Of a stretch of 64,000 bases of DNA, positions 32,356 through 40,086 are shown one piece after another (position 1 is the first letter of the stretch; the number at the start of each line of letters is the position of its first letter). The notes below the pieces were generated by a model. That model was not told where the DNA came from and made no database searches. It saw nothing but the letters and a program-made list of their open reading frames with translations. The DNA is taken from assembly GCA_965223695.1 (NCBI GenBank), contig CBDCXJ010000027.1, positions 1 to 64,000 on the forward strand, in the 5' to 3' direction. The stretch is from JAUVPB01 sp965223695 (GTDB lineage: Bacteria > Actinomycetota > Thermoleophilia > Gaiellales > Gaiellaceae). Both the position numbers and the translations under genes were made by a program.

Positions 32356-32787
32356 TCACTCCCAGCCAATGTCCGTGATCTCGTCGAGCTCGACCTCGAG
32401 CGAGTGCCAGAACTGACCTCCGTCGCGCGACACGTAGAGCCGGCTCCGCGTGGCGAGCACCACGTGGTCGGGGTTCTCGGCAAGCGCGATCGCAACGCCC
32501 AGCGGCAGCCCGCCACCGCGCTCGCGCCAGCTGCCGCCGCCGTCATAGGACGCAAGAACTGGCGGCCGCCGCTCGAGGAGCAGGACGATCGTGGAGCCGG
32601 CGGAGTCCACGTCCACAAGCGCAGACCGTGCCCAGCGTGGCGCGAGCGACTCGTCTCGCTGGCGCTCGGGCATCGTCGCGCCGGGACGTACGTCGACCGT
32701 CTCGATCGCCTCGGCGTTCAGCTCGATCGCAACGACACCGGCGGCGCAATCGGCCAGGACGACCAGCGGCTGATGCGCCTCGTTCAT
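32356..32787 (-). CDS. BNR/sialidase-like repeat protein
   Basis: Starting at ATG 32787 (ATGA overlap with the kinase stop) gives 143 aa. The sequence has BNR-type Asp-box motifs, SYDGGGSWRERG and YVSRDGGQFWHSLE, with strands such as HVVLATRSRLYVS between them. Full propellers need more blades, so this is a short version or domain. It has no signal peptide. It is the last gene of the riboswitch-controlled operon, so it is expected to follow thiamine regulation, although its role is unknown. Confidence 0.72.
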   Translation of the reverse strand: MNEAHQPLVVLADCAAGVVAIELNAEAIETVDVRPGATMPERQRDESLAPRWARSALVDVDSAGSTIVLLLERRPPVLASYDGGGSWRERGGGLPLGVAIALAENPDHVVLATRSRLYVSRDGGQFWHSLEVELDEITDIGWE

Positions 32788-33608
32788 CGTTCCGTCTGGT
32801 GGCGGCGACGCAGCATTGCGGCGACGGCTCCAGCCGCGACCGTTCCCGCGTTCGCACCGCCCGCGCCGTCGAGTCGGGCTCTCAGGTAGCAGGCGATGAA
32901 CGCATCGCCGGCGCCCGTCGTGTCGCGTGCGTCGACCGGCTCGCTTGCGATCTCGACCAGCGCGCCGCCGACGTAGATCCACGCTCCGCGCCCGCCGGCC
33001 GTCAGCACCACTTCTGAGATGCCAAGCGAGCCGAGCGACAGGGCCGTCGGCTCGACGTCCATGGCGTCTGCCTCCTCTAGCGACAGCTTGAGCACGTCCA
33101 CGTGCTCGAGAACCTCGAGCGAGCCCGTCGGCTCGAGCGCGACCGGACCGATCCGCGCCGGGCGAACGAGTCCATGTGCATCGAGGCTCAACCGCCGCCC
33201 ACGACCGAGCAGCTCCAGGCTCTCGGCAGGGAAGTCGGCGGCGTTGAGCGCTCCCGCGTGCACGACCTTGCTGGTGGCCAGCGCCGGGAGCACCTGCTCT
33301 TCGACGGTCGCCGCTGACCACGGCTCACCGAGCGCCTCGACGACGACCCGCCTTGTCTCCGAGCTCTCGCCCTGGCTGAGCTCGTAGCTCGCTGTTTGCG
33401 ACGCCGGCCACCAGACGAGTTCGTCGGCGCGCTCTTGCAGCGGCTCGAGCAACGCTTCTTCGCCGGCAGCCACGCTTGTGACGACGGTCGCGGTCGCACC
33501 GAGCTCGGCAAGCCCGAGCAGCCCGTAGTGCGGCGCGCCGCCCGTCGTTGTTGCGCCGCCGTTGACCCGGTCGCAGGCCGTGTGGCCAACGAGCGCCAGG
33601 TCGCTCAT
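32784..33608 (-). CDS. PfkB/ribokinase-family kinase
   Basis: A 274-aa small-molecule kinase. The start at 33608 gives MSDLALVGHTACDRVNGGAT; the longer ORF upstream is not homologous. Family motifs include GGAPHYGLLGLAELGATATV and the C-terminal signature ARDTTGAGDAFIACYL with catalytic Asp. The family phosphorylates sugars, nucleosides and also thiamine precursors (ThiD/ThiM lie in the same superfamily). It follows the symporter by 25 nt in an operon headed by a TPP riboswitch, so a kinase for an imported thiamine fragment (for example HMP or thiazole alcohol) is reasonable. That assignment is context inference, not a motif-level fact. Confidence 0.88.
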   Translation of the reverse strand: MSDLALVGHTACDRVNGGATTTGGAPHYGLLGLAELGATATVVTSVAAGEEALLEPLQERADELVWWPASQTASYELSQGESSETRRVVVEALGEPWSAATVEEQVLPALATSKVVHAGALNAADFPAESLELLGRGRRLSLDAHGLVRPARIGPVALEPTGSLEVLEHVDVLKLSLEEADAMDVEPTALSLGSLGISEVVLTAGGRGAWIYVGGALVEIASEPVDARDTTGAGDAFIACYLRARLDGAGGANAGTVAAGAVAAMLRRRHQTER

Positions 33609-33633
33609 CGGCGCAGCAGCTGGCCCACCGCAC

Positions 33634-35022
33634 TCACCGACGCGCCGGCCAGAAGAAGGCGACGGCCACCGCGGCCAGCGCCGAGCCGACGGGAGCCCCG
33701 ACAAACGGCGCAAGCTCGGTGCCGTTGGGAAGTGTCACCAGCTCGAAACCGTCGACGATGCTCCCGTGGACGACCCAGCCGGCCGCAATCACACCGACGA
33801 GGCCCATGACGCAGCCGGCGATCGTGCCGAGACTGGTCGCGCCGCGCCAGAGTCCGAGGAAGACGGGAATGGCGATCGTGGCCGCCAGCAGGTCGGCGAC
33901 GAGGAAGAGGCGGAGCACGCTCACGCCCTCTGTGGCGAGCACGACGGCCGGCACCGTCAGTGCGAGCGTCACGAGCCGGGCGCCGCCGATCGAGATCCGG
34001 CCGCGCGAGACGTCAACAGCAACGAGTGCTGCGAGCGCATTCTGGAGGGTGTCGACACTCGAGGCCACGAGCGTCACCGCGAGCACGATGACCAGCGCGA
34101 GAAACACGCGCGGCATCGAGTCGAGCAGGCTGAATAGCGCGAGCGAGGGCACCTCGAGATCGCCGCCGCCCGCCGCCACCATGCCGCTCATGCCGAGCAC
34201 GAAAAGGACGGGGAGGACGAGCAGCCCACCGAGCACGGCACCACGCCGCAGGGCGCGGTCGCTCTCGGCCGCCCAGACGCGCTGCCAGAAGCCCTGGTGA
34301 AAGAGGTTCGCAGCGGTGATCGCGATGACCAGGACGATGAAGACCTCGAGTCCCGTCCGTGACACGTCCATGAAGCCACCGTCGAGTGCACGCTGCCCGG
34401 GCTCATCGACGTCGACGGCCACCGCAACCGCGACGGCGGTGACCAGCGCGAGCACGAGCTTTCCTTGCCATCGATCGGTCGCGAGCGACGCCGGCAGGCC
34501 GCCGACGGCCGTGTATATGGCCGTCGCCGCGGCCACTGCGATGATCGGGATCAGGCGATCGGTGCCCGAGAGAAGGGTGACCGCGCCGCCGACCGCGGTC
34601 AGCTCGGCGGCGAGGAACACGAACATGTACAGCACCGAGACGAGGCCCACGTAGGTACCGACGAGCTCTCCGAAGCGTGCGCGCACCCACTCGAGCACGG
34701 TGGTGCCTTTCGGCACGCGCTTGCGAATCTCGGGCCCGAGCCAGGCGAAGATCGCGATCGCGACGCCCTGGCCGACGGCGTAGCCGATGATTCCGAGCAG
34801 GCCCGCGAAGGTGCCGACCTCGGCCGGCGCGAAGAGGATCCAGGCTCCCAACACCGATGCGAAGAAGTTGAGCGCGAGCGGCCAGCTCGCTTGCGTGCCG
34901 CGCGCGGTCAGGAACCGATCTGAGTCTCCGCCGAAGCCGCGGCGCGCCACAGCGAGCCCGATCGCACTGAAGACAACGAGCGCGACGAGGACGAGCGCTG
35001 TTCCGAGAGCCGAGCTCAGCAC
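33634..35022 (-). CDS. Sodium/solute symporter (SSS family), TPP-riboswitch controlled
   Basis: A 462-aa transporter with about 13 hydrophobic segments. SSS-family features are LTARGTQASWPLALNFFASV, IPIIAVAAATAIYTAVGGLP, NLFHQGFWQRVWAAESDRAL and LVASSVDTLQNALAALVAVD, the last near the Na+ site. The GTG start at 35022 overlaps the stop of a 14-codon upstream ORF and has no Shine-Dalgarno sequence of its own. A canonical TPP riboswitch precedes it, so expression should rise when thiamine is scarce. SSS carriers under THI-box control (ThiV-type, PanF relatives) have been predicted as thiamine or precursor importers, so that role is the best hypothesis. Confidence 0.9.
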   Translation of the reverse strand: MLSSALGTALVLVALVVFSAIGLAVARRGFGGDSDRFLTARGTQASWPLALNFFASVLGAWILFAPAEVGTFAGLLGIIGYAVGQGVAIAIFAWLGPEIRKRVPKGTTVLEWVRARFGELVGTYVGLVSVLYMFVFLAAELTAVGGAVTLLSGTDRLIPIIAVAAATAIYTAVGGLPASLATDRWQGKLVLALVTAVAVAVAVDVDEPGQRALDGGFMDVSRTGLEVFIVLVIAITAANLFHQGFWQRVWAAESDRALRRGAVLGGLLVLPVLFVLGMSGMVAAGGGDLEVPSLALFSLLDSMPRVFLALVIVLAVTLVASSVDTLQNALAALVAVDVSRGRISIGGARLVTLALTVPAVVLATEGVSVLRLFLVADLLAATIAIPVFLGLWRGATSLGTIAGCVMGLVGVIAAGWVVHGSIVDGFELVTLPNGTELAPFVGAPVGSALAAVAVAFFWPARR

Positions 35023-35060
35023 GTCGGGCCGGTGGCTTGGTGGGTGTGCGTGGCGGTCAT
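35016..35060 (-). CDS. 14-aa upstream ORF overlapping the symporter start
   Basis: ATG at 35060 lies 4 nt after AAGGGAG, the Shine-Dalgarno sequence that forms the 3' end of the TPP riboswitch. It encodes MTATHTHQATGPTC and ends at a TGA overlapping the GTG that starts the symporter (GTGCTGA). Thus the riboswitch appears to gate translation of this leader, with the symporter translated by coupling. Alternatively one missing base would fuse the two into a single longer symporter N-terminus. Confidence 0.5.
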   Translation of the reverse strand: MTATHTHQATGPTC

Positions 35061-35152
35061 CGGACTCCCTTCGCTGGCATTACCCAGATCAGGTTCTGCG
35101 GGTCAGGGCTCGACAGCCCTCTCTCAGCCGCTAGGAAGCAGCTCCCCTCGCG
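35061..35152 (-). promoter_or_regulatory. TPP riboswitch (THI box)
   Basis: The minus strand contains the conserved core GGCTGAGAGAGGGCTGTC, then GACCCGCAGAACCTGATC and TGGGTAATGCCAGCGAAGGG. CTGAGA and CCTGATCTGGxTAATGCCAGCG are the diagnostic ligand-binding segments. The variable P3 stem AGGGCT-GTCG-AGCCCT is visible. The 3' part includes the AAGGGAG ribosome binding site, so TPP binding probably blocks translation initiation. It controls the leftward symporter, kinase and BNR genes. Divergent crcB lies on the other side and is not controlled by it. Confidence 0.97.
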
Positions 35153-35216
35153 TGTGCACAGGCGATCGTAACGGGCGCAAGGCAGGGACGCGAGCGCGGC
35201 GCCCGAACGATTCGCC

Positions 35217-35588
35217 ATGCCCACCGTTCTCGCGATCGCGCTGTTTGGCGGCGCCGGGGCCCTTGCCCGCTACGGGGTCGAGCGGGCACTTGAGCGTCAG
35301 AGTGGAAGCTTCCCCTGGGGAACTGTGCTCGCCAACGTCAGCGGCTCCTTTCTGCTCGGCCTGCTCTTTGCGCTCGCGATCGAGCGAGCCCATGGCCCGT
35401 CGTGGGTGCGCATGGGCCTCGCTGTCGGTCTTCTCGGCGGCTTCACGACGTTCTCGACGTTCTCGCTACAGACGTTCCGGCTGATCGAGGACGGCTCCCA
35501 TGTCGCCGCTGTGGGCAACGTCCTGGGCAGCCTCGCCCTGGGTCTCGTGGCCGTGACGATCGGAATCGTCGTCGGCCGGGCGTTCTGA
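35217..35588 (+). CDS. crcB: Fluoride exporter CrcB/Fluc
   Basis: A 123-aa four-helix membrane protein of the Fluc family, which forms dual-topology dimeric fluoride channels. Motifs are GGAGALARYGVERALERQSG, FPWGTVLANVSGSFLLGLLF (with the conserved Asn) and GLLGGFTTFSTFSLQTFRLI (the F-T-T-F-S-T-F motif). Single-copy here, implying a homodimer. No convincing fluoride riboswitch was found in the short upstream region. Confidence 0.95.
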   Translation: MPTVLAIALFGGAGALARYGVERALERQSGSFPWGTVLANVSGSFLLGLLFALAIERAHGPSWVRMGLAVGLLGGFTTFSTFSLQTFRLIEDGSHVAAVGNVLGSLALGLVAVTIGIVVGRAF

Positions 35589-35589
35589 G

Positions 35590-35657
35590 CCCGGGCTCGG
35601 CCCCGCCCGGCCCGGCCCAGCCCGCCTGGGCCCGGCCCGGCCCTGCCCGGCCCGGCG
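35590..35657. repeat. Low-complexity CCCGG-type tandem tract
   Basis: About 68 nt made of slightly degenerate GCCCGGCCC units immediately after crcB. It can form many alternative stems and may stop transcription from crcB. It looks like simple repeat expansion. Confidence 0.7.
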
Positions 35658-35674
35658 CACTTTGTCCCGCGTAG

Positions 35675-35694
35675 GTGACTGACCAGTCAGTCAC
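35675..35694. promoter_or_regulatory. TetR-type operator palindrome upstream of fbiC
   Basis: GTGACTGAC-CA-GTCAGTCAC has two perfect 9-bp arms with a 2-bp centre. TGACTGACNNGTCAGTCA-type palindromes are typical binding sites of TetR-family repressors. It lies 84 nt before the fbiC start, in the only upstream promoter space. No TetR gene is in the window. Confidence 0.6.
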
Positions 35695-35777
35695 CCACCC
35701 CGGGAAGTACTCGCCAGCGCGGCCCCGGCGCACTATGGTTGCGCGCACGCCGCTGACCGGCGACGATCATCAGGCAC

Positions 35778-38309
35778 ATGACGCTCTCGAGAGACGACGC
35801 CGGCGCTCTGCTCGCCGCACCGCTTTCCGACCTCCTCACCCAGGCGCAACAGCTGTGCCGCGAAGGTCACGGGACGCTCGTCACCTACTCGCCGAAGGTC
35901 TTCATCCCGCTGACTGACCTCTGTCGCGACGTCTGTCACTACTGCACGTTCGCGAAGCCGCCCCGGAAGGGCGAGCGGGCGTTCATGCCGCAGGAGGAAG
36001 TACTCGCGATCGCGCGCGCGGGCGCCGAGGCCGGCTGTCACGAGGCGCTCTTCACGCTGGGGGACAAGCCCGAGAAGCGCTACAAGGTCGCGCGCGAGGA
36101 GCTTGAAGCCCTCGGACACGAGACCACGCTCTCCTATCTGCGCGAGTGCGCACAGATAGTCGTCGAGGAGACAGGGCTCCTGCCGCACCTGAACCCCGGC
36201 GTCATGACGGCCGATGACCTACGCGCGCTGCGCGAGGTCTCGGTCTCGATGGGGATCATGCTCGAGTCGGTCTCAGACCGTCTCTCTGAGCGCGGCGGGC
36301 CGCATTTCGGCTCGCCCGACAAGCACCCGAGCGTCAGGCTCGAGGCCGTGCGCCTTGCCGGCGAGCTCGCCGTGCCATTTACCTCGGGAATCCTGATCGG
36401 CATCGGCGAGACCCGCGAAGAGCGGCTCGACGCGCTCTTTGCGCTCCGTGATCTCCACGCCGAGCACGGGCACCTGCAGGAGACCATCATCCAGAACTTC
36501 CGCGCCAAGCCCGGCACACGGATGGAGGCTCACGCAGAGCCCACCCAGGCCGACCTGCTCTGGACTGCCGCCGTCGCCCGGATCGTTCTCGGGCCGGAGG
36601 CGAACGTCCAGGCACCGCCCAACCTCTCCTACGACCGCTTCCCCGAGCTGCTCGATGCCGGCATCAACGACTGGGGCGGGGTCTCGCCGGTGACGATCGA
36701 CCACGTCAACCCCGAGGCACCCTGGCCCGAGCTCGACCTGCTCCGCCAGGCGACCGAAGGGAAGGGGCTCACGCTCGCTCCGCGGCTGCCGCTCTACCCG
36801 GAGTACGTCGCCGAGCCCGAGCGCTGGCTCGACGAGGCACTTCGAACCGCCACGCTGCGTCGCGTTGATGCAAGCGGTCTCGGGCGCGAGGAGCCGTGGG
36901 CCTCGGGCGAGCCGACGATCGACCCGCCGGCGCGCGATCTCGCGCTGATCACGTCTGCCGAAGCCGCGTCCGCGAACGGTGCACAGACACGCGTTGCGCC
37001 CGCCAACGGCGCGCAGGTAAGCGGCGCGTCTGCGCGAGCGCTCGATCCGGCCGTGCACGCTGCTCTGAACGCTTCGGCCGCCGGCGAGGATCTCACCGAG
37101 GCCGAGATCGTCGCGCTCTTCAGCGCCAGGGCCGAGAGCTTCGCCGCCGTCACCCGGGCAGCCGACGACTTGCGCCGCGACACGAGTGGCGACACGGTCA
37201 GCTATGTCATCACGCGGAATATCAACTACACGAACGTCTGCTACTTCCGCTGCGGCTTCTGCGCGTTCTCGAAGGGCAAGCTCGCAGAGAATCTGCGCGG
37301 GCCCGCCTACGTCGTCCCGATCGAGGAGATCGTGCGACGCTCGCGCGAGGCCTGGGAACGAGGCGCAGTCGAAGTCTGCCTACAGGGCGGTATCCATCCC
37401 GGGTTCACCGGCGAGGACTACCTGGAGATCGTCACCGCCATCAAGCAGGAGCTCCCCGACCTGCACGTCCACGCCTTCTCGGCGCTCGAGGTCTTCCAGG
37501 GGGCCGCGACACTGGGCATTCCGCTCGATGACTATGCAGGGCGGCTTCGCGAAGCGGGTCTTGCCTCGTTGCCCGGAACGGCGGCCGAGATCCTCGACGA
37601 CGAAGTGCGCGCGATCCTCTGCCCCGACAAGGTCAACACCGGCCAGTGGCTCGAGGTTCACGACGCCGCGCACCGCGCAGGCCTGCGCTCGACGACGACG
37701 ATCATGTACGGCTCGATCGAGACTCCGCTCAGCTGGGCGCGGCACCTGATCGCCCTGCGCCAGCAGCAGCAGCGCTCGGGCGGGTTCACCGAGTTCGTAC
37801 CACTCCCCTTCGTGCACATGGAAGCGCCGATGTACCTCAAGGGCCACGCCCGAAAGGGCCCCACTTTCCGCGAGGCCATCCTCATGCACTCGGTGGCGCG
37901 GCTCGCGCTGCATCCGCACATCACCAACATCCAGGCGTCCTGGGTCAAGCTTGGAGTCAAGGGTGCGCAGGCGTGTCTGCAGGCCGGCGCCAACGACCTC
38001 GGCGGGACCCTGATGAACGAGTCGATCTCGCGCGCAGCTGGCGCTACGCACGGGCAGGAGATGCCGCCAGAGTGCATGGAGGCCGCGATCGCCGAGATCG
38101 GCCGGCCGCATCGTCAGCGAACCACCCTCTACGGTGAGCCCGCCGCTGCGCGAACGCGTGCCTCGTACAACGCCGCGCCGCTCAGCGAGCCCGAGAACCC
38201 GGGCGTCAACGACGCAGCGCTCGAGCGGCCCAGCCGGTTGATCCGGCCTGGTGTCGACCAGCTCGCACCCGAGCAGTACGCGGACGCCGAGTCGCTGGCG
38301 CCGGCGTGA
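35778..38309 (+). CDS. fbiC: FbiC, fused F0 synthase (CofG-CofH)
   Basis: An 843-aa bifunctional radical SAM enzyme that makes the deazaflavin chromophore F0 of coenzyme F420 from tyrosine and a ribityl-uracil. The N-terminal CofG-like domain has the cluster motif DLCRDVCHYCTFAK (C-x3-C-x2-C). The C-terminal CofH-like domain, from about residue 470, has TNVCYFRCGFCAFSKGKLAE. Other conserved segments are EALFTLGDKPEKRYKVAREE, NLSYDRFPELLDAGINDWGG and LQGGIHPGFTGEDYLEIVTA. The single-polypeptide fusion is the actinobacterial form. F420 users are visible nearby (LLM oxidoreductase at 56954). A TetR-type operator lies upstream. Confidence 0.96.
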   Translation: MTLSRDDAGALLAAPLSDLLTQAQQLCREGHGTLVTYSPKVFIPLTDLCRDVCHYCTFAKPPRKGERAFMPQEEVLAIARAGAEAGCHEALFTLGDKPEKRYKVAREELEALGHETTLSYLRECAQIVVEETGLLPHLNPGVMTADDLRALREVSVSMGIMLESVSDRLSERGGPHFGSPDKHPSVRLEAVRLAGELAVPFTSGILIGIGETREERLDALFALRDLHAEHGHLQETIIQNFRAKPGTRMEAHAEPTQADLLWTAAVARIVLGPEANVQAPPNLSYDRFPELLDAGINDWGGVSPVTIDHVNPEAPWPELDLLRQATEGKGLTLAPRLPLYPEYVAEPERWLDEALRTATLRRVDASGLGREEPWASGEPTIDPPARDLALITSAEAASANGAQTRVAPANGAQVSGASARALDPAVHAALNASAAGEDLTEAEIVALFSARAESFAAVTRAADDLRRDTSGDTVSYVITRNINYTNVCYFRCGFCAFSKGKLAENLRGPAYVVPIEEIVRRSREAWERGAVEVCLQGGIHPGFTGEDYLEIVTAIKQELPDLHVHAFSALEVFQGAATLGIPLDDYAGRLREAGLASLPGTAAEILDDEVRAILCPDKVNTGQWLEVHDAAHRAGLRSTTTIMYGSIETPLSWARHLIALRQQQQRSGGFTEFVPLPFVHMEAPMYLKGHARKGPTFREAILMHSVARLALHPHITNIQASWVKLGVKGAQACLQAGANDLGGTLMNESISRAAGATHGQEMPPECMEAAIAEIGRPHRQRTTLYGEPAAARTRASYNAAPLSEPENPGVNDAALERPSRLIRPGVDQLAPEQYADAESLAPA

Positions 38310-38330
38310 GCGTGGCGTGACGGGGCTCGC

Positions 38331-39488
38331 TTGAGCGCGGCTCGCCGGCCGCCGACCATGCCCGCGCTCTCGGCGGCCGAGGATGTCGCCGTCGTCGCCG
38401 CCGAGACGTTCGCGCGCGACGTCCTGGCACCTGGCGCGGCCGAGTGGGAGGGCAAGCAGGAGCTGCCGCGCGAGGCGTTCGCACAGCTCGCCGAGCAGGG
38501 CCTGGCCGGCATGACGCTGCCGACGAGCGTCGGGGGCGCCGAGCTCACTCATGTCGGGTCAGTAGCGGTGTTCGAAGCGCTCGCCTACGGCGACATGGGC
38601 GTGGCGTTCGCGCTGCTCTGCCAGAACAGCGCAACCCGCTCGCTCTGGCAACACGGCACGGACGCGCAGCAAGACCACTGGCTCCCAGGCCTCCTGAGCG
38701 CCGACGAGCTCGGCGCCTACGTGATCACCGAGCCGGGCGCGGGCTCGGATCCCGCGTCGATGGCAACCACCGCGACCCGTGCCGGTGAGGGCTGGACTCT
38801 GAGCGGCGAGAAGACGCTCAGCTCGAACGTGCCCGAAGCGTCGGTGCTCGTTCTTTCGGCCAGAACAGACCCTGAGGCAGGCGCCCGCGGCATCTCGACC
38901 TTCCTGCTCGCAGGCGACGCCGACGGAATCGAGTCGACCAGGCTCCGTATGCACGGAAGCCGCGCACTGCCGATCGGGAGTCTGCGGCTCGACAACGTCG
39001 CCGCCTCCGCCGACGCCCTCCTGGGCGAGGAAGGCGCCGGGTTCAAGATCGCACTCGACGCGGTCAACTGGGCGCGAGTCGTCTGGGCCGCTCTCGCTGC
39101 CGGCGTCGCCCAGGCGGCGCTCGACGGAGCCATCGACTACTTGCGCGAGCGCGAGCAGTTCGGCACGAAGCTCGCCGAGCTCCAGGGCGTGCAGTTCCAG
39201 CTGGCCGAGCTGGCCACCGACGTCGAGACCGCACGCCTGCACGGCTATCGAGCCGCCGCGCTCTTCGACGCCGACGACCGCGCCTACATCGGGGCAGCGG
39301 CGATGGCAAAGCTGACCGCCGGCGAGGTAGCCGTCAAGGTCACGTCGAAAGCCCTCGAACTTCTCGGCGGAGTCGGGTACCTTGTTCCCTCGCCACTCGA
39401 GCGCTACCTCCGACAGGCGCGAATGGCGCAACTGGCAGACGGGACCAGCAACATCCAGCGACTCGTGATCGCACGCTCGCTGGTGTGA
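38331..39488 (+). CDS. Acyl-CoA dehydrogenase
   Basis: A 385-aa flavoenzyme (TTG start at 38331, or ATG at 38358 giving MPALSAAEDVAV). It oxidises an acyl-CoA to the 2-enoyl-CoA, passing electrons to ETF. Motifs are GAYVITEPGAGSDPASMATT (FAD/substrate loop), WTLSGEKTLSSN, then REREQFGTKLAELQGVQFQL and the C-terminal LELLGGVGYLVPSPLERYLR with QLADGTSNIQRLVIAR. The catalytic base of many members is a Glu near the last motif; it is not obvious here (position occupied by GTSN), so it could belong to a subgroup using an earlier residue. First of four genes for acyl-CoA metabolism. Confidence 0.92.
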   Translation: MSAARRPPTMPALSAAEDVAVVAAETFARDVLAPGAAEWEGKQELPREAFAQLAEQGLAGMTLPTSVGGAELTHVGSVAVFEALAYGDMGVAFALLCQNSATRSLWQHGTDAQQDHWLPGLLSADELGAYVITEPGAGSDPASMATTATRAGEGWTLSGEKTLSSNVPEASVLVLSARTDPEAGARGISTFLLAGDADGIESTRLRMHGSRALPIGSLRLDNVAASADALLGEEGAGFKIALDAVNWARVVWAALAAGVAQAALDGAIDYLREREQFGTKLAELQGVQFQLAELATDVETARLHGYRAAALFDADDRAYIGAAAMAKLTAGEVAVKVTSKALELLGGVGYLVPSPLERYLRQARMAQLADGTSNIQRLVIARSLV

Positions 39489-39512
39489 ATCGAGGACGGA
39501 CGGAGGCACGAA

Positions 39513-40031
39513 ATGCCTGACTTGCGAGGACGACAAACGGGTGAGCCGCTCGAGGAACGGATCGCACGGCTCGAGGACATCGAGTCGATCAAGCAGCTCT
39601 ACCACCAGTACGCGACCTACTGCGACAACGGCTACGACGCGGAGGGCATGGGCACGCTCATGACCGAGGACGCCGTCTGGACGTCGAACTGCTTCGGTGA
39701 GTACCACGGCCGTGACGAGATCAAGGGCTTCATCGTCGAGGCGGGCAAGGCGATTCTCTTCGCGCTTCACTACATGGTGAACCCGACGATCGACGTTGCG
39801 GCCGACGGTCAGAGCGCCAACGGCAACTGGATCCTCTTCGAGCCGGCCGTCATGACACGCGACGACGACGACGCGACCGACACGGTCATCATCACCGCCG
39901 ACTACGACAACGACTTCGTCAAGGTCGACGGCGAGTGGCGGGTCAAAAAGGTGCGGGCGAACTTCCGCACGGTCGCCAACCTGCAGGACGGCTGGCACGA
40001 GCAGAAGTTCCGGCCCGAGCAGGCGACCTGA
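39513..40031 (+). CDS. SnoaL-like (NTF2-fold) protein
   Basis: A 172-aa protein with GGAGG 7-8 nt before ATG. It has RIARLEDIESIKQLYHQYAT, then TEDAVWTSNCFGEYHGRDEI, typical of SnoaL_4 dehydratase/isomerase-like proteins, and a C-terminal DGEWRVKKVRANFRTVANLQ. Members often assist polyketide, steroid or aromatic breakdown. It lies between acyl-CoA dehydrogenase and acyl-CoA ligase genes, suggesting a hydratase or isomerase step. Not proven. Confidence 0.85.
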   Translation: MPDLRGRQTGEPLEERIARLEDIESIKQLYHQYATYCDNGYDAEGMGTLMTEDAVWTSNCFGEYHGRDEIKGFIVEAGKAILFALHYMVNPTIDVAADGQSANGNWILFEPAVMTRDDDDATDTVIITADYDNDFVKVDGEWRVKKVRANFRTVANLQDGWHEQKFRPEQAT

Positions 40032-40086
40032 GCCGCGGCGCCACCGTCGAGGCAAGACGTCAAAGGCGCCAGCGAGCCGATCGAGG

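Noticed and set aside
35153..35216. Possible fluoride riboswitch upstream of crcB
   Set aside because: AGGCGAT occurs, but the conserved AAC-x-GCC...CTGATG core and pseudoknot are not present in the short leader.
35590..35657. CCCGG tandem tract as CRISPR or iteron array
   Set aside because: Units are about 9 nt, have no spacers and vary; simple low-complexity DNA.
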